DNA of 63,262 bases. Source: CAYTZH01 sp964442285. GTDB lineage: Bacteria > Myxococcota_A > UBA9160 > JAFDET01. This document shows, piece by piece, positions 51,951 to 62,272 of this stretch; position 1 is the stretch's first letter, and each line of letters opens with the position of its first letter. The notes beneath the pieces are model-generated. The model did no database searches and had not been told where the DNA came from. It worked only from the letters and a program-made list of their open reading frames with translations. The stretch covers positions 1-63,262 of the forward strand of contig CAYTZH010000028.1 in assembly GCA_964442285.1 (NCBI GenBank). The letters are read 5' to 3'. Both the position numbers and the translations under genes were made by a program.

Positions 51951-52829
51951 CTAGACCCTCCTCGCGACGGGGGCCGCAGCATAGCGCGCGGCCGGCCGCT
52001 GGCAGCCTGGGCACCACCAGGTGGCCCGCGCCGCATCGCCCAGGCGCGCGCTGCGGACCGGCGTTGCGCAGCGCAGGCAGGGCCGGTCGGCGCGCCCGTA
52101 GACCCAGAGCCGCTCCTCCCCCCGCCGCAGGGGGGTGGACGGCGTCACCGCGCGGCGGGTCGTGCGCCGCCAGCCGCCGAGATTGGCCCGCAGCAGGCGC
52201 CGGGCCGTGGCGTAGAGCCGGGCCAGCGTATCGGCGTCGAGCCGGTCGACCCGGGTTCCCGGGTGGACCCCCTCCAGGAAGAGCACCTCGCTCTTGTAGA
52301 CGTTGCCGATGCCGCAGGCCACGGTCTGGTCGAGAAGCAGGTCGGCCGCGCTGCGGGGCTCGCGCGCGCGGGCCCGAGCCACCACGCGACCCAGGTCGAG
52401 CGTGGGGCCGAGCAGGTCGGGACCCAGGCGCGAGAGCGCGGGATGCAGGGCCAGGTCCACCGCGCGCAGAACCTCCGCGACCGCAGCCCGGAAGAAGACG
52501 ATCCGCTCTCCGCCCGCCTCGAGCCGCGCCACGGCCTGGTGTGAGGGGCGGCGCCAGGGCTCCTCGCTGCGGTAGCGGTGGATGCGGCCGTGCATGCCCA
52601 GATGCGCGTGCAGCACCCAGTCGGGTCGCGGCCGTGGGTCGGGTCGCGGGCCGTCCGGGGCGAGCCCCACCAGCAGGTGCTTGCCCAGCGCCGTCACCTC
52701 GCTGAGGCGGCGACCCGCCAGCGGCGCGAGCCAGCCGCGGTCGCGCAGCCAGAGCCCGTCGACCGCGCGTTCCACGAGGAGGGGCGCGAGCGCCCGCGCC
52801 AGCTTGTGCAGGGTGTCGCCCTCGGGCAC
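51951..52829 (-). CDS. nei: Fpg/Nei-family DNA glycosylase (endonuclease VIII-like)
   Basis: 292 aa. The GTG at 52829 gives the required N-terminus V-PEGDTLHKLA, placing catalytic Pro and Glu at positions 2 and 3 after Met removal. LGMHGRIHRYR, LLLDQTVACGIGNVYKSEVLF (helix-two-turn-helix) and a C-terminal zinc finger CLRCATP...WWCPGCQ complete the fold. It excises oxidised bases and nicks abasic sites in base excision repair. It overlaps the Lhr stop by one base (TAGTG), so helicase and glycosylase are translationally coupled, as in some actinobacteria where Lhr and Nei2 are neighbours. Confidence 0.93.
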   Translation of the reverse strand: MPEGDTLHKLARALAPLLVERAVDGLWLRDRGWLAPLAGRRLSEVTALGKHLLVGLAPDGPRPDPRPRPDWVLHAHLGMHGRIHRYRSEEPWRRPSHQAVARLEAGGERIVFFRAAVAEVLRAVDLALHPALSRLGPDLLGPTLDLGRVVARARAREPRSAADLLLDQTVACGIGNVYKSEVLFLEGVHPGTRVDRLDADTLARLYATARRLLRANLGGWRRTTRRAVTPSTPLRRGEERLWVYGRADRPCLRCATPVRSARLGDAARATWWCPGCQRPAARYAAAPVARRV

Positions 52830-55800
52830 TAGGCGCGGCCCGGGGCGACGCCGGCGCGGCGTTCGAGCTCCAGCCCCTTGTAGCCGGGGCGGAAGCCCGC
52901 TCGGGCGAAGGCCTCGGCCCGGGGGGAGCGGGCGGCCGGCTCGCCGTCGATCTGCTCGATGCGCAGGGGGCGCCGGCGGCGGTCGTCGAAGAGGCCGTGC
53001 AGGCCCCGCACCGCCGACTCGAGCGCCGCCTCGGGGTCGGGCGCCTCGCGGGCGGGGAAGGTCCAGATCCGCTGGCCCCCGCGATCGAGCAGGAGCAGCA
53101 GCTCGCCGTCGACGAGGACCACCCGCGCGCCCACCGCCCGGCGCGGGCGCGCCGCCTCCGCGGCCGGCGCCGGCCAGGGGAGAAGGGCGCCGAAGGGCTG
53201 GGCCGGGTCGGTCGCGGCCAGCACGCGCACCTGCGGCTGGTCGCCGCGGAGCCGTGCGCCGCGCAGCCGATCCACCGCGCCCGCGAACGCGAACTGGGCC
53301 CCGGAGAAGCCGTCGACGAAGTGGCCGCGGCGCGCCTTGCCCGCCTCCTCCATCGCCCGCAGCACCGGGTACACGCCGCTCCAGCCGCCGGCGATGGCCT
53401 CGAGGGCCAGGCAGTCGCGGCTCACCACGCCGTAGCGCTCGAGCAGGAGCAGGGCGCGGGCGTGGGCGCGTGCCGTCGGCTCGGCGGCGCTCGCCAGGAG
53501 CTGGGCGACCAGGGACCACCGCCCCGCCACCGCCGAGGTCGCGGCGCGCCCGCGACGGCGGGCGCGGGCCCGTTCCGGCACGCCCAGGCCGCGCAGGGGC
53601 GCGAAGGTGTCGTTGGTGACGAGACCCTGCCAGACCAGGTCCCAGATCCCCGCCATCAGCTCCGCCGACGGCGCGTTCGTCGCGGCGAGGAGCTCGGCGA
53701 AGAACGAGGCCCCCCGCTGCGTCAGGTGCGCGAGCACGGCGTCCTGGAGCGGTGTCGTCGTCTCGGGCGGCGTGGGGGCGGGCACGAGCAGCCCGACGCG
53801 CTCGCGGCGGTATAGCGCCACGCGGCCGTCCCGGTCGCCCAGCGCTCCGCAGCCGAGCCAGACCAGCGCCCCGAGGGCGCCGTGCTCGTCGAGCATGCGG
53901 GCGTCGAAGTCGGGGATCCGGGCCGGCAGGATCGCTCCCTCCAGCTCGGCAAACGAGAGCGGCACGCCCTCGAGCTGGTCGAGCACGTCGTCGAGCCGGC
54001 GCTCGCCGCGCCCGGCGCCGACGCCCTGCCAGGCCGGCAGGAAGCGGGCCAGGGTGGTGTCCTCGACGGGCGCGACCTCGCCCCGCAGCCGCGCGAGGGT
54101 GGCGCGGCGCAGCCGGCGCAGGACCTCCGGCTCGCACCACTCGCGCTGCAGGCCGTGGGGATGGAAGTCCCCGGCGAGCAGCTTGCCCTGGGCCTCGAGG
54201 CCGCGGAGCACGGGCTCCACCTGGGCGGGCAGCAGGTCGTAGCGCTCGGCGAGCTGCGCCGTGACGAAGGGACCGTGGGTGCGGGCGAAGCGGAAGGCGA
54301 GCTGCTCCAGGGGACGCTCGGCGGGCTCGAGCAGGGCGTCGGGCAGGCCCGGCGGCGGCACGGCGCCGAGCCCGTCGCGGTAGAGCGCGACGTCTTCGGC
54401 GGCCACCCAGCGCTCCTCCCCGGCCACGCGGATCCGCGCCCCGCGCCGGCTGGCCTCCAGGGCCTCCAGCCAGGCGGCGGGATCGCCGTCGCAGCGCCCC
54501 GCGAGCTCGGCGGGCGAGAGGTCGCCGACCCGCCGCAGCAGGTCGTGGAGGGCGTCGGCGTGATGGGCGCGCCGCTCCTCGCTGCGTCCCTGGAGCTCCG
54601 CCTCCACCTCTTCGATGACCCGGGCGTCGAGGAGGTCCCGCAGCTCCTCCTGGCCCAGCAGGTCGCGCAGCAGGTGGCGGTCCAGGGTGAGCGCCTGGGC
54701 GCGGCGCTCGGCCACGGGCACGTCGCCCTGGTAGAGGTAGGTGGCGGTGTAGGCGAACACGAGCGAGCGCGCGAAGGGCGAGGCCGAGGCCGTCTCCACC
54801 TCGTCGACCCGAACCTCTCGACGCCGCACCGCGCGCAGCAGCTCCACCAGGCCGGGCAGGTCGAAGACGTCCTGGAGGCAGGCGCGGTAGGTCTCGAGCA
54901 GGATCGGAAACGACGGGAACTCCCGGGCCACCGCCAGCAGGTTCTGGGCGCGCAGCCGCTGGGTCCAGAGCGGCGTCCGCGCCCCCGGACGCCGCCGGGG
55001 CAGCAGCAGCGCCCGCGACGCGTTCTCCCGGAACTGCCCGGCGAACAGCGCCGAGTCGGCGAGCTGCTCCACCACCCGGTCCTCCACCTCCTCCGGGTCG
55101 GGCAGCAGGGCGTCGAGCTTCGGGAGCTCCTCGGCGTCGGCCAGGCGCAGCACCACGCCGTCGTCGCTCCAGAGCGTCTGTACCTCGAAGCCGGCCTCGC
55201 CCGAGAGCCGGGCCTCGATCGCCAGGGCCCAGGGGGCGTGCACCCGGGCGCCGAAGGGCGAGAGCAGACACACGCGCCAGTCGCCGAGCTCGTCGCGGAA
55301 GCGCTCGACGGTGATCGCGCGGTCCGTCGGGAGACACCCGGTCGCGTCGTGCTGCTCCACCAGGTAGTCGACCAGGTTGCGCGCGGCCCAGGCGTCGAGG
55401 CCGTAGTGCTCGCGCAGGAAGGTCTCCACGTCGGGCCGGGCCTCGTGCAGGCGCCGGGCGCCGCCGGCGCGCTCGCCGAGCTCGCGCACGAAGGCCCCCA
55501 GGGCGCGTCCCAGCTCCAGGGGGCGGCCCGGCCCTTCGCCGCGCCAGAAGGGCAGCGTGCCCACCTCGCCCGGCGCCGGCGCCACGACGACGCGGTCGCG
55601 GGTGATCTCGGTGATGCGCCAGGTGGAGGCGCCGAGGGTCACCGTCTGGCCGGGCCGGGTCTCGTGCACCATCTCCTCGTCGAGCTCGCCGATGCGCGGA
55701 CCGTCGGGCCCGAGGTGCACGGCGTAGAGACCGCGGTCGGGGATGGTGCCGCCCGAGAGGATGGCCAGCTTGCCGGCGCCGCGGCGGCCCTCGATGCGAT

Positions 55801-57423
55801 CCGCCTCCCGGTCCCAGAGGATGCGCGGGCGCAGCTCCGCGAAGTCCGTCGACGGGTAGCGACCGGCGAGCATGTCGAGCACGGCCTCGAGGCCCTCCCG
55901 GGAGAGCTCCGCGAAGCTGGCCGTGCGGCGCAGCAGCGCCTCCAGGTCGCCGACGCTGCACGGCTCGACGCTGCAGAGCGCCACGATCTGCTGGGCCAGC
56001 ACGTCGAGGGGGTTGCGCGGGGCGCGCAGGGCCTCGACCGCGCCCCGCCGCATGGCGTCGGAGACCACCGTCGCCTCCAGCAGGTCGCTCCGATGCTTGG
56101 GCAGTAGGAGTCCCCGGCTGGTCTCCCCCACCCGGTGGCCGGCGCGCCCCACCCGCTGCAGGCCGCGGGCCACGGAGCCCGGGCTCTCCACCATCAGCAC
56201 CAGATCGACCGCGCCCATGTCGATGCCGAGCTCGAGGGAGCTGGTGGCCACGATGGCGCGCAGGCTCCCGGCCTTGAGCGACTCCTCGATCTCGCGGCGC
56301 TGCTCGTGGGCGATGCTCCCGTGGTGGGCCCGCACCAGATCCTCGCCCGCCAGCTCGTTCAGGCGCTGGGCGAGCCGCTCGCAGAGGCCGCGGCTGTTCA
56401 CGAACACGATGGCGCTGCGGTGTGCGCGGATGGCCGCGAGCAGCTCCGGGTAGATGGCGGGCCAGAGGCTCGTGTCCGGCGGCTCGGGAGCGGCCCGGGC
56501 CAGCAGCGTGCCCAGGAGCGAGCCGGTGTCGGCGGGCGCNNNNNNNNNNNNNNNNNNNNNNNNNNNNNNNNNNNNNNNNNNNNNNNNNNNNNNNNNNNNN
56601 NNNNNNNNNNNNNNNNNNNNNNNNNNNNNNNNNNNNNNNCGGTGTCGGCGGGCGCCGGCGCTGGCACGCCCGCTTCGGCGCCGCCCGCGCCGACGCCCGG
56701 CTGCGTCATGTCCGGCACCGGCACCGAGATCCGCAGGTCGATCTGGGGACGCGCGCTGGTGTCGACGATCGACACCGGCCGGCTGCCGCCGAGGAAGCGG
56801 GCCACGGTCTCCACGGGTCGGGCTGTGGCCGAGAGGCCCACCCGCTGGGGGTCGCCCGCGCGGGCCAGCGCCGCGACGCGCTCCAGGGAGAGGGCCAGGT
56901 GCGCCCCGCGCTTGGTGGGCGCCAGGGCGTGGATCTCGTCCACGATCACCGCCTCGACCGCCCGCAGGGTCTCGCGCTGCTGGGAGCCGAGGATCAGGTA
57001 GAGCGACTCGGGCGTGGTGACCAGGATCTCCGCCGGCTCCCGCGACTGGGCCCGGCGCTCGCGGGCGGGCGTGTCGCCGGTGCGGACGGCGACCCGCGGC
57101 GGCCGGAACCCGTCCCGGCTCTGGCGCTCGGCCATGCGCGCGACCCCGGCCAGGGGGGCGCGCAGGTTGCGCTCGATGTCGTAGACCAGGGCCTTGAGCG
57201 GCGAGACGTAGACGACGCGCACGCCGGGCTCGTCGGCGGGGGCGCGGGAGAGGCGGTCGATGAAGGCCAGGAACGCCGCCAGGGTCTTGCCGCTGCCGGT
57301 CGGGGCCAGGAGCAGCGCGTGCTCGCCGGCTCCGATGCGCGCCCAGCCCTCGCGCTGCACGGGCGTTGGCGCGTCGAAGCTCGCCTCGAACCAGGCGCGG
57401 ACGGGGGGACTGAAGTCCTGCAC
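52829..57423 (-). CDS. lhr: Lhr-type superfamily 2 helicase (interrupted by an assembly gap)
   Basis: Starts at the GTG at 57423 and ends at 52829. Helicase core: FSPPVRAWFEASFDAPTPVQREGW (Q-like), APTGSGKTLAAFLAF (Walker A), VIVDEIHALAPTKRGAHL (DEIH), GLSATARP, then after the gap IVFVNSRGLCERLA, VATSSLELGIDMG and RVGRAGHR (motif VI). A long C-terminal region with winged-helix and Lhr-CTD parts follows. If the 100 N and one copy of the duplicated 16 bases flanking it are removed, the reading frame is intact at 1492 aa, close to E. coli Lhr (1538). DNA repair-related 3'-5' translocase. The longer frame read straight through the N run is an artefact. Confidence 0.93.
56540..56639. other. 100-N scaffold gap, probably artificial
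   Basis: Exactly 100 N. CGGTGTCGGCGGGCGC stands immediately left (56524-56539) and is repeated immediately right (56640-56655). Merging the two copies restores the lhr frame, so the contigs really overlap by 16 bases and little or no sequence is missing. Confidence 0.9.
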
Positions 57424-57465
57424 GGCAGCCCTCCAGTCTAGCTGTGCCGTCTTGAGAAAGTCCTG

Positions 57466-58164
57466 ATGGTTCCCCGGCCCGCGCGCCGCTTCCCTCTCCG
57501 GGTGGAGCGGGGACCGGAGCTCGTCGGCGTGCTGGCGCCGCTCGCCTGGAGCGGCGCCTTCTGGGTGGCCCTGGCGCAGGTTCGAGACCGGGATCGCGTG
57601 CGCATGGCGGCGGGTCTCGGCCTGGGCGCCGCCGCGGCCCACCTGGGCTGGTTCCTGCTCCACGCCGACGCGCTCGCCGCCCACCCGTACGCCTGGCTGG
57701 ACCCGCGCCTGGGCTACTGCGTCCTCCTCCTCCCCCTGGGCCCCTGGCTGGCGGCGCCGCGGGCGTCCCCCCAGGCGCGCCGGACGTTCCTGGCCGCCGC
57801 CTTCGGGGCCCTTCCGCTGGCCATCGCGGTCGCGCGTCTGGGCTGCCTGGCCGCGGGCTGCTGCCGGGCGCCGCTCCACCCGACCCCGGCCTACGAGATC
57901 GCCGGCCTCCTCCTCCTTCACCGGGCGGTCCGGTGGCCGTCCGCGGCCCGGCGGCCGGGCGCCGTCCTCCTCGGGCTGGGCCTGCTGCGCCTCGCCCTCG
58001 AGCCCCTGCGGGCCCCGCCTCCCCTCGGCCCTCCCGTCGTCTCGCCGGGCTGGCTGGCCCTCGGCCTGGCGGGGCTCGGTGTCCTCGGCCTCCGAGGGGT
58101 CGGCCCCACGGGGGGCGCTGAACCGCAGTTAAAAATTGGCGTGAATCCGGCCCAGAATCCTTGA
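57466..58164 (+). CDS. short Lgt-like membrane protein
   Basis: 232 aa, about six to seven transmembrane helices; ATG preceded by GAGAAAG. LAIAVARLGCLAAGCCRAPLHPTPAYEIAGLLLLHR aligns with the GRxGCFxAGCCxGxxxxPTxxYE block of Lgt-family proteins, and LGLLRLALEPLR with the C-terminal Y/L-x-x-x-R-x-x-x-E segment. The HGGxxG motif is not evident. It is divergent from lhr with a 42-base gap. Probably a paralogue of diacylglyceryl transferase with a changed role, or a lipid-binding remnant; no decay signs. Confidence 0.65.
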   Translation: MVPRPARRFPLRVERGPELVGVLAPLAWSGAFWVALAQVRDRDRVRMAAGLGLGAAAAHLGWFLLHADALAAHPYAWLDPRLGYCVLLLPLGPWLAAPRASPQARRTFLAAAFGALPLAIAVARLGCLAAGCCRAPLHPTPAYEIAGLLLLHRAVRWPSAARRPGAVLLGLGLLRLALEPLRAPPPLGPPVVSPGWLALGLAGLGVLGLRGVGPTGGAEPQLKIGVNPAQNP

Positions 58165-58283
58165 TATAAGAGTTGCTACCCATGCCCGGGCGGGGGTGTG
58201 GAACCGTGCTCGAGCGAGGGTTCGAGCGGCGCCGGCTGGTTTGGCGACCCGCTCCGGTGGGTTGCGCGCGGAGGAGGCTTGTG

Positions 58284-61200
58284 ATGGTTCTCGAGCGGAT
58301 GCGAGGTGGGGTGGCGACGGGCCTGGTGGGGCTGCTGGCGCTGCTCGGCACGGCGTGTGGCGGCGTGGAGTCGAACTCGGGCGCTCAGCTCTTCGACAGC
58401 CCCCAGACCAACCCGGTGGTGCTCAACGAGAACCGCAACCGCCTCGCGGTGGCCAACACCACCAGCGGTACGGTCTCCATCTTCGACACCGACGTCATCC
58501 ACGACCCGGAGCAGGACCACGGTCTGCTGGCCGAGATCCACGTGGGCCTCGACCCGGTCGGCCTCGCCTTCCGGCCCGGCGCGACCCGCGACGAGGACGA
58601 GCTCCTCTACGTCACCAACTACATCTCCGACAACGTGACCGTGGTGAGCCTCGCCTCGCTCTCGGTCGTCGACACCATCCAGGAGCTCGACGCGGACGGC
58701 GTCACCCGGACCGACGCGCCCGTGGGCATCGAGTTCGTGAACCGGGACCGGGCCCTGGTGACCCTCGACGACACCAACGAGGTGCTGGTGCTGGACTTCG
58801 TGGGCGACGAGGCCTCCATCACCCAGCGCATCCCCATCACGGCCCAGGCGCCTCGCGCCGTCGCCGTCGACCGGGAGCTCGACCTGGTCTACGTGGCCGC
58901 CTTCGAGTCCGGCAACCAGACCGAGTTCCCGAGCTGCGCCCCCGGCGATCCGCGCGGCCTCGACGAGAACGACCCCCACGACGAGGGCTGCGAGTTCACC
59001 GAGGAGATCATCGAGTCGCTGACCGTCGACGTCGTGAGCCTCGATCCGGTCGACATCGACTTCCAGCTGGAGCTGGGCACCATCTTCGACTTCGCCGCGG
59101 TCAACCCGAACATCGGCGGCCGCGTGATCTTCGACCGCGACCTCCCCGACCGCGACCTCTTCGTCTTCCGCGGCAGCGACATGTCGCCGGTGGCCGTGCT
59201 CGAGGGCATGGGCACGCTCCTCTACGGCCTGGCCGCCCACGAGGGCAAGGTCTGGCTGACCAACACCGACGCCCGCAACCACCTGGAGGGCCTGACCGCC
59301 CTCGACAACCGGATGTTCGACAACCGGCTCGCCTACACCACGTGCACCCAGGCGGGCTGCGGCGCGACCACCCAGGTCGACCTCGAGGCCAACCCCTTCG
59401 GCCTGCCGGTGCCCACGCCCTACGGCGTGGCCGCCAGTCGGACGGGCGAGAACCTGGTGATCAGCGTCGCCGGCTCCGATGGCATTCCCGGCATCGGCGC
59501 CGACGCCGGCAAGAGCATTCCCGGCCTGATCGTCACCGACGCCGTCGGCAACGTGATCGGCCAGGTGGCCACGGGCGCCATTCCCCAGGGCGTGGCCCTG
59601 GACTCCGGCAAGAGCGGCACCTTGCATCGGGCCTTCGTGCTCAACACGGTCGACAGCACGCTCTCGCTGGTGGACCTCTCGGAGCCGGCCCAGCCGACGG
59701 TGGCGACCACCTTCCCGGTGGGCAGCGATCCCACGCCGCCGGAGATCCGCGAGGGCCGCACCATCTTCATGTCGGCGCGGGCCTCGACCAAGGGCACCTT
59801 CTCGTGCGAGTCGTGCCACCCGAATGCGAACATCGACCAGATCCTCTGGGTCATCAACACGAACGAGGGCCCCAACGACGTCCCGGGCTGCGACCCCTTC
59901 GCGGAGAACTGCCCGGAGCCGCGCACCACCATGCCCATCCGGGGGCTGCGCGACACGCTGCCCCTTCACTGGGTGGGCAACCTCGGCGACCCCTTCCCGG
60001 ACCTCCCGGGGCAGCTGCCCCAGCCCGAGGCCCTGGGCGCGCCCGACTGCGACCTGGCGGTGGACGGCGAGGTGGGCTGCGCCCGCGATCTCAGCAACGC
60101 GAGCCTCTCGGGCGTGATGTGCGAGCAGCCCTGCGCGGTGGGGCCGACCGGTCTGCCCGGCCTGCTCACCGATGCCGAGCGCGACGCCCTGGCGGCCTTC
60201 ATGATGAGCGTCTCGTTCCCGCCCTCGCCCAAACGCCGCCCCGACGACGTGCTGTCGCCGGTGGCCATGCAGGGCGTGTCGGACTTCTTCACGGACCTCG
60301 ACGGTCTCGGTGTGGGCAGCCCCAACAGCGGCGGCGTCGGCCAGGCCGTGGGCTTCGCGCCGGTCACCTGTGCAGACAACACCGGTGGATGCCACGCGCT
60401 GCCGCTGACGGCGAGCACCAACTCCCGCACGGTGGGCGGCTTCGACGCGCCCTCCATGCGCGGCATCTGGGACCGCTTCATCCTCTTCTCCAACGGCAAC
60501 GTGTCGTCGGAGGAGTGGCTCGAGGTGGCCCAGGACTGCGCCGACGGCAATCCGCCGGGCGACCACCCGGACGTGACCCTGCTGCTGGGCGGCTTCCCCC
60601 AGAGCGTTCCGGGCCTGCTCGTGGGCGATCCATGCGCCCTGAACTCGCCGCTGCTCTCGGGCGACGGCAACGGAGGGCTGCCCCCGATCCCGCTCCCGGG
60701 CATCACCTCGCTGCTGCTCGATCCCTTCCCGGGCCAGCCGAGCGGCGAGGAGATCTACGACCCGGCGGTGGGCATGACCGAGCGCGGCCAGTTCATGGGC
60801 TCCTTCGAGGCCATCTTCCATCTGGCCTACGGCGTGCGCGGTGCGCCCATGTGGGAGTTCTTCAGCGAGATGAGCGTCGGCCTGCCCGGTCTCACCGGGC
60901 GGCAGGTCTCCTTTGCGCCCGGCGAGACGGGAGACCCCGCGCTGACCGCGTTCCTCGACCTCCTGGAGCAGATGGCCCAGGAGGGCCGCGTGGAGGCCGT
61001 GTTGCGCAACCCGGTGCTCGGCGAGTACCGCTTCCACGGCGGGCTGTGGATGCCCACGCATCCGGGAGAGTCCTACAACCGGATGGCGCTGCTGACGGTG
61101 GCCGACGAGACCGAGGCCATCACCACCGTCACGGCCGAGCTGCGCGCCGGCATCTCCATCGGGGGGCTCGATCGCCAGCCGCTGCTGGATATCGACCCGG

Positions 61201-61568
61201 ACCTGCGTGCTCTCGAGATGGACAACCAGATCCCGCCGCTGCCGCTGCCCATCTTCGACCCGAGCGGCGGCACCGAGCGGCTGGGCGCCCTGTACGTGGA
61301 TCCGGCGGCCCAGGTGCTGGTGGACGGCGTGCTCTGCGGGGGCTGCGGCTTGGCCCTGACCACCTCGTCGGGGGGCGTGCCCGCCATGGATCTGACCCTC
61401 CTCGGCCCGCTCGCCGAGGGCGTCCACGTGGTGCAGGTCCTGAACCCGGACGGCTGGCAGAGCAACGAGATGCCGATCCTGGTGCAGGGACCGGTGGCGC
61501 TGCCGGTGGCCGTCACGGGCCCGGTGGACCCGGGCCTTCCGGGTGTCGGCACGGGGCCGAGGCCCTGA
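58284..61568 (+). CDS. large lipoprotein: YncE-like propeller plus MauG/CCP-like cytochrome c
   Basis: 1094 aa from the ATG at 58284 (GGAGGAGG upstream). Lipobox LLALLGTAC. The N-terminal 470 residues are a propeller with YncE-like repeats (NRLAVANTTSGTVSIFDTD, LLYVTNYISDNVTVVSL, RAFVLNTVDSTLSLVDLS). The C-terminal part has a classical heme site CESCH (508-512) and a second, unusual C-x6-CH (CADNTGGCH, 696-704). MPIRGLRDTLPLHWVGN and FDAPSMRGIWDRF resemble diheme cytochrome c peroxidase/MauG proteins. Probably an outer-membrane or periplasmic electron-transfer or oxidase lipoprotein. Followed by the ECF sigma operon. Confidence 0.8.
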   Translation: MVLERMRGGVATGLVGLLALLGTACGGVESNSGAQLFDSPQTNPVVLNENRNRLAVANTTSGTVSIFDTDVIHDPEQDHGLLAEIHVGLDPVGLAFRPGATRDEDELLYVTNYISDNVTVVSLASLSVVDTIQELDADGVTRTDAPVGIEFVNRDRALVTLDDTNEVLVLDFVGDEASITQRIPITAQAPRAVAVDRELDLVYVAAFESGNQTEFPSCAPGDPRGLDENDPHDEGCEFTEEIIESLTVDVVSLDPVDIDFQLELGTIFDFAAVNPNIGGRVIFDRDLPDRDLFVFRGSDMSPVAVLEGMGTLLYGLAAHEGKVWLTNTDARNHLEGLTALDNRMFDNRLAYTTCTQAGCGATTQVDLEANPFGLPVPTPYGVAASRTGENLVISVAGSDGIPGIGADAGKSIPGLIVTDAVGNVIGQVATGAIPQGVALDSGKSGTLHRAFVLNTVDSTLSLVDLSEPAQPTVATTFPVGSDPTPPEIREGRTIFMSARASTKGTFSCESCHPNANIDQILWVINTNEGPNDVPGCDPFAENCPEPRTTMPIRGLRDTLPLHWVGNLGDPFPDLPGQLPQPEALGAPDCDLAVDGEVGCARDLSNASLSGVMCEQPCAVGPTGLPGLLTDAERDALAAFMMSVSFPPSPKRRPDDVLSPVAMQGVSDFFTDLDGLGVGSPNSGGVGQAVGFAPVTCADNTGGCHALPLTASTNSRTVGGFDAPSMRGIWDRFILFSNGNVSSEEWLEVAQDCADGNPPGDHPDVTLLLGGFPQSVPGLLVGDPCALNSPLLSGDGNGGLPPIPLPGITSLLLDPFPGQPSGEEIYDPAVGMTERGQFMGSFEAIFHLAYGVRGAPMWEFFSEMSVGLPGLTGRQVSFAPGETGDPALTAFLDLLEQMAQEGRVEAVLRNPVLGEYRFHGGLWMPTHPGESYNRMALLTVADETEAITTVTAELRAGISIGGLDRQPLLDIDPDLRALEMDNQIPPLPLPIFDPSGGTERLGALYVDPAAQVLVDGVLCGGCGLALTTSSGGVPAMDLTLLGPLAEGVHVVQVLNPDGWQSNEMPILVQGPVALPVAVTGPVDPGLPGVGTGPRP

Positions 61569-61582
61569 GCCGCCTGGAGGGC

Positions 61583-61611
61583 TGAAACGAAGACGGGCTG
61601 GGCAGCGTCTA
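61583..61611 (+). promoter_or_regulatory. ECF-type promoter for the sigma/anti-sigma operon
   Basis: TGAAAC (61583-61588), a 17-base spacer, CGTCTA (61606-61611). This resembles ECF promoters (TGAAAC/GAAC -35 and CGT(C) -10), with a start site near 61618 and a 22-base leader. Suggests autoregulation by the sigma factor encoded next. Confidence 0.6.
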
Positions 61612-61639
61612 TTCCTAGGGGCCAGCTACGGGGGAGCCC

Positions 61640-62272
61640 ATGGGGGCGCGCTCGCGCATCCAGTCCGCGGCCTCCGCGGACATGCTGAGACTCGCCAAGC
61701 TGCCGGACCGGGAGATCGACCGGCTCTGGCTGCGCGGCGACGAGCGCGTTCTCGCCGAGCTGGACCGCCGCTACCGCCGCCGCCTCGAGTCCGTGGCCTA
61801 TCGCGTCGTCGGCAACCGCGCCGACGCCGAGGACGTGGTGCAGCGCGTCTTCCTGGCCCTGCCCCAGGCCGCCTACCACGGGCGGGCGAGCCTCTGGACC
61901 TATCTGTACCGCGCGGCGACCAACACCGCGGTCAATGCCCTGCGGGCCCGGCGCCGGCGCGCCGCCCTGGCCGAGGAGAACCTGACGCGGCTGCTCGACG
62001 CCGCCGAGGTCGCCACGGTCGAGCGCGGCCCCGAGGCCCAGGTGCTCGAGGGCGAGGTGATGGCCGGCGTGGCCCGCGCGCTCCTCCAGGTGAAGCCCCA
62101 GCATCGACGCGCGCTGGTGTTGCGGATCGTCTGGGGCCTCACCAATACCGAGATCGCCGAGCGGGAGGGCGTCCCCCTGGCCACCGTGGGCACCTGGCTG
62201 CGGCGCGGGCGGCAGGAGCTGCGGCGCGCCCTGGGCCCCCTGGCGCGCGAGCTCGACGGAGAGGCGCAATGA
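61640..62272 (+). CDS. ECF RNA polymerase sigma factor
   Basis: 210 aa, ATG with GGGGGAG upstream. Region 2: VLAELDRRYRRRLESVAYRVVGNRADAEDVVQRVFLAL (2.1-2.2 with A-x-D-x-V-Q), RASLWTYLYRAATNTAVNALRARRRR (2.3-2.4). Region 4: LLQVKPQHRRALVLRIVWGLTNTEIAEREGVPLATVGTWLRRGRQEL, ending with the HTH. No extra domains. Its stop overlaps the ATG of the anti-sigma gene (ATGA). Confidence 0.93.
   Translation: MGARSRIQSAASADMLRLAKLPDREIDRLWLRGDERVLAELDRRYRRRLESVAYRVVGNRADAEDVVQRVFLALPQAAYHGRASLWTYLYRAATNTAVNALRARRRRAALAEENLTRLLDAAEVATVERGPEAQVLEGEVMAGVARALLQVKPQHRRALVLRIVWGLTNTEIAEREGVPLATVGTWLRRGRQELRRALGPLARELDGEAQ

Noticed and set aside
52829..58351. A 1840-aa reading frame spanning the N gap
   Set aside because: Upstream of the gap it follows the wrong frame (low-complexity Arg/Pro/Gly/Ala), while the real helicase N-terminus is in another frame. 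It arises only because 100 N plus a duplicated 16-mer shift the phase.
58176..61427. A 1083-aa open frame antisense to the cytochrome lipoprotein
   Set aside because: Shadow of third-position GC bias. The + strand has a lipobox, CxxCH and propeller repeats.
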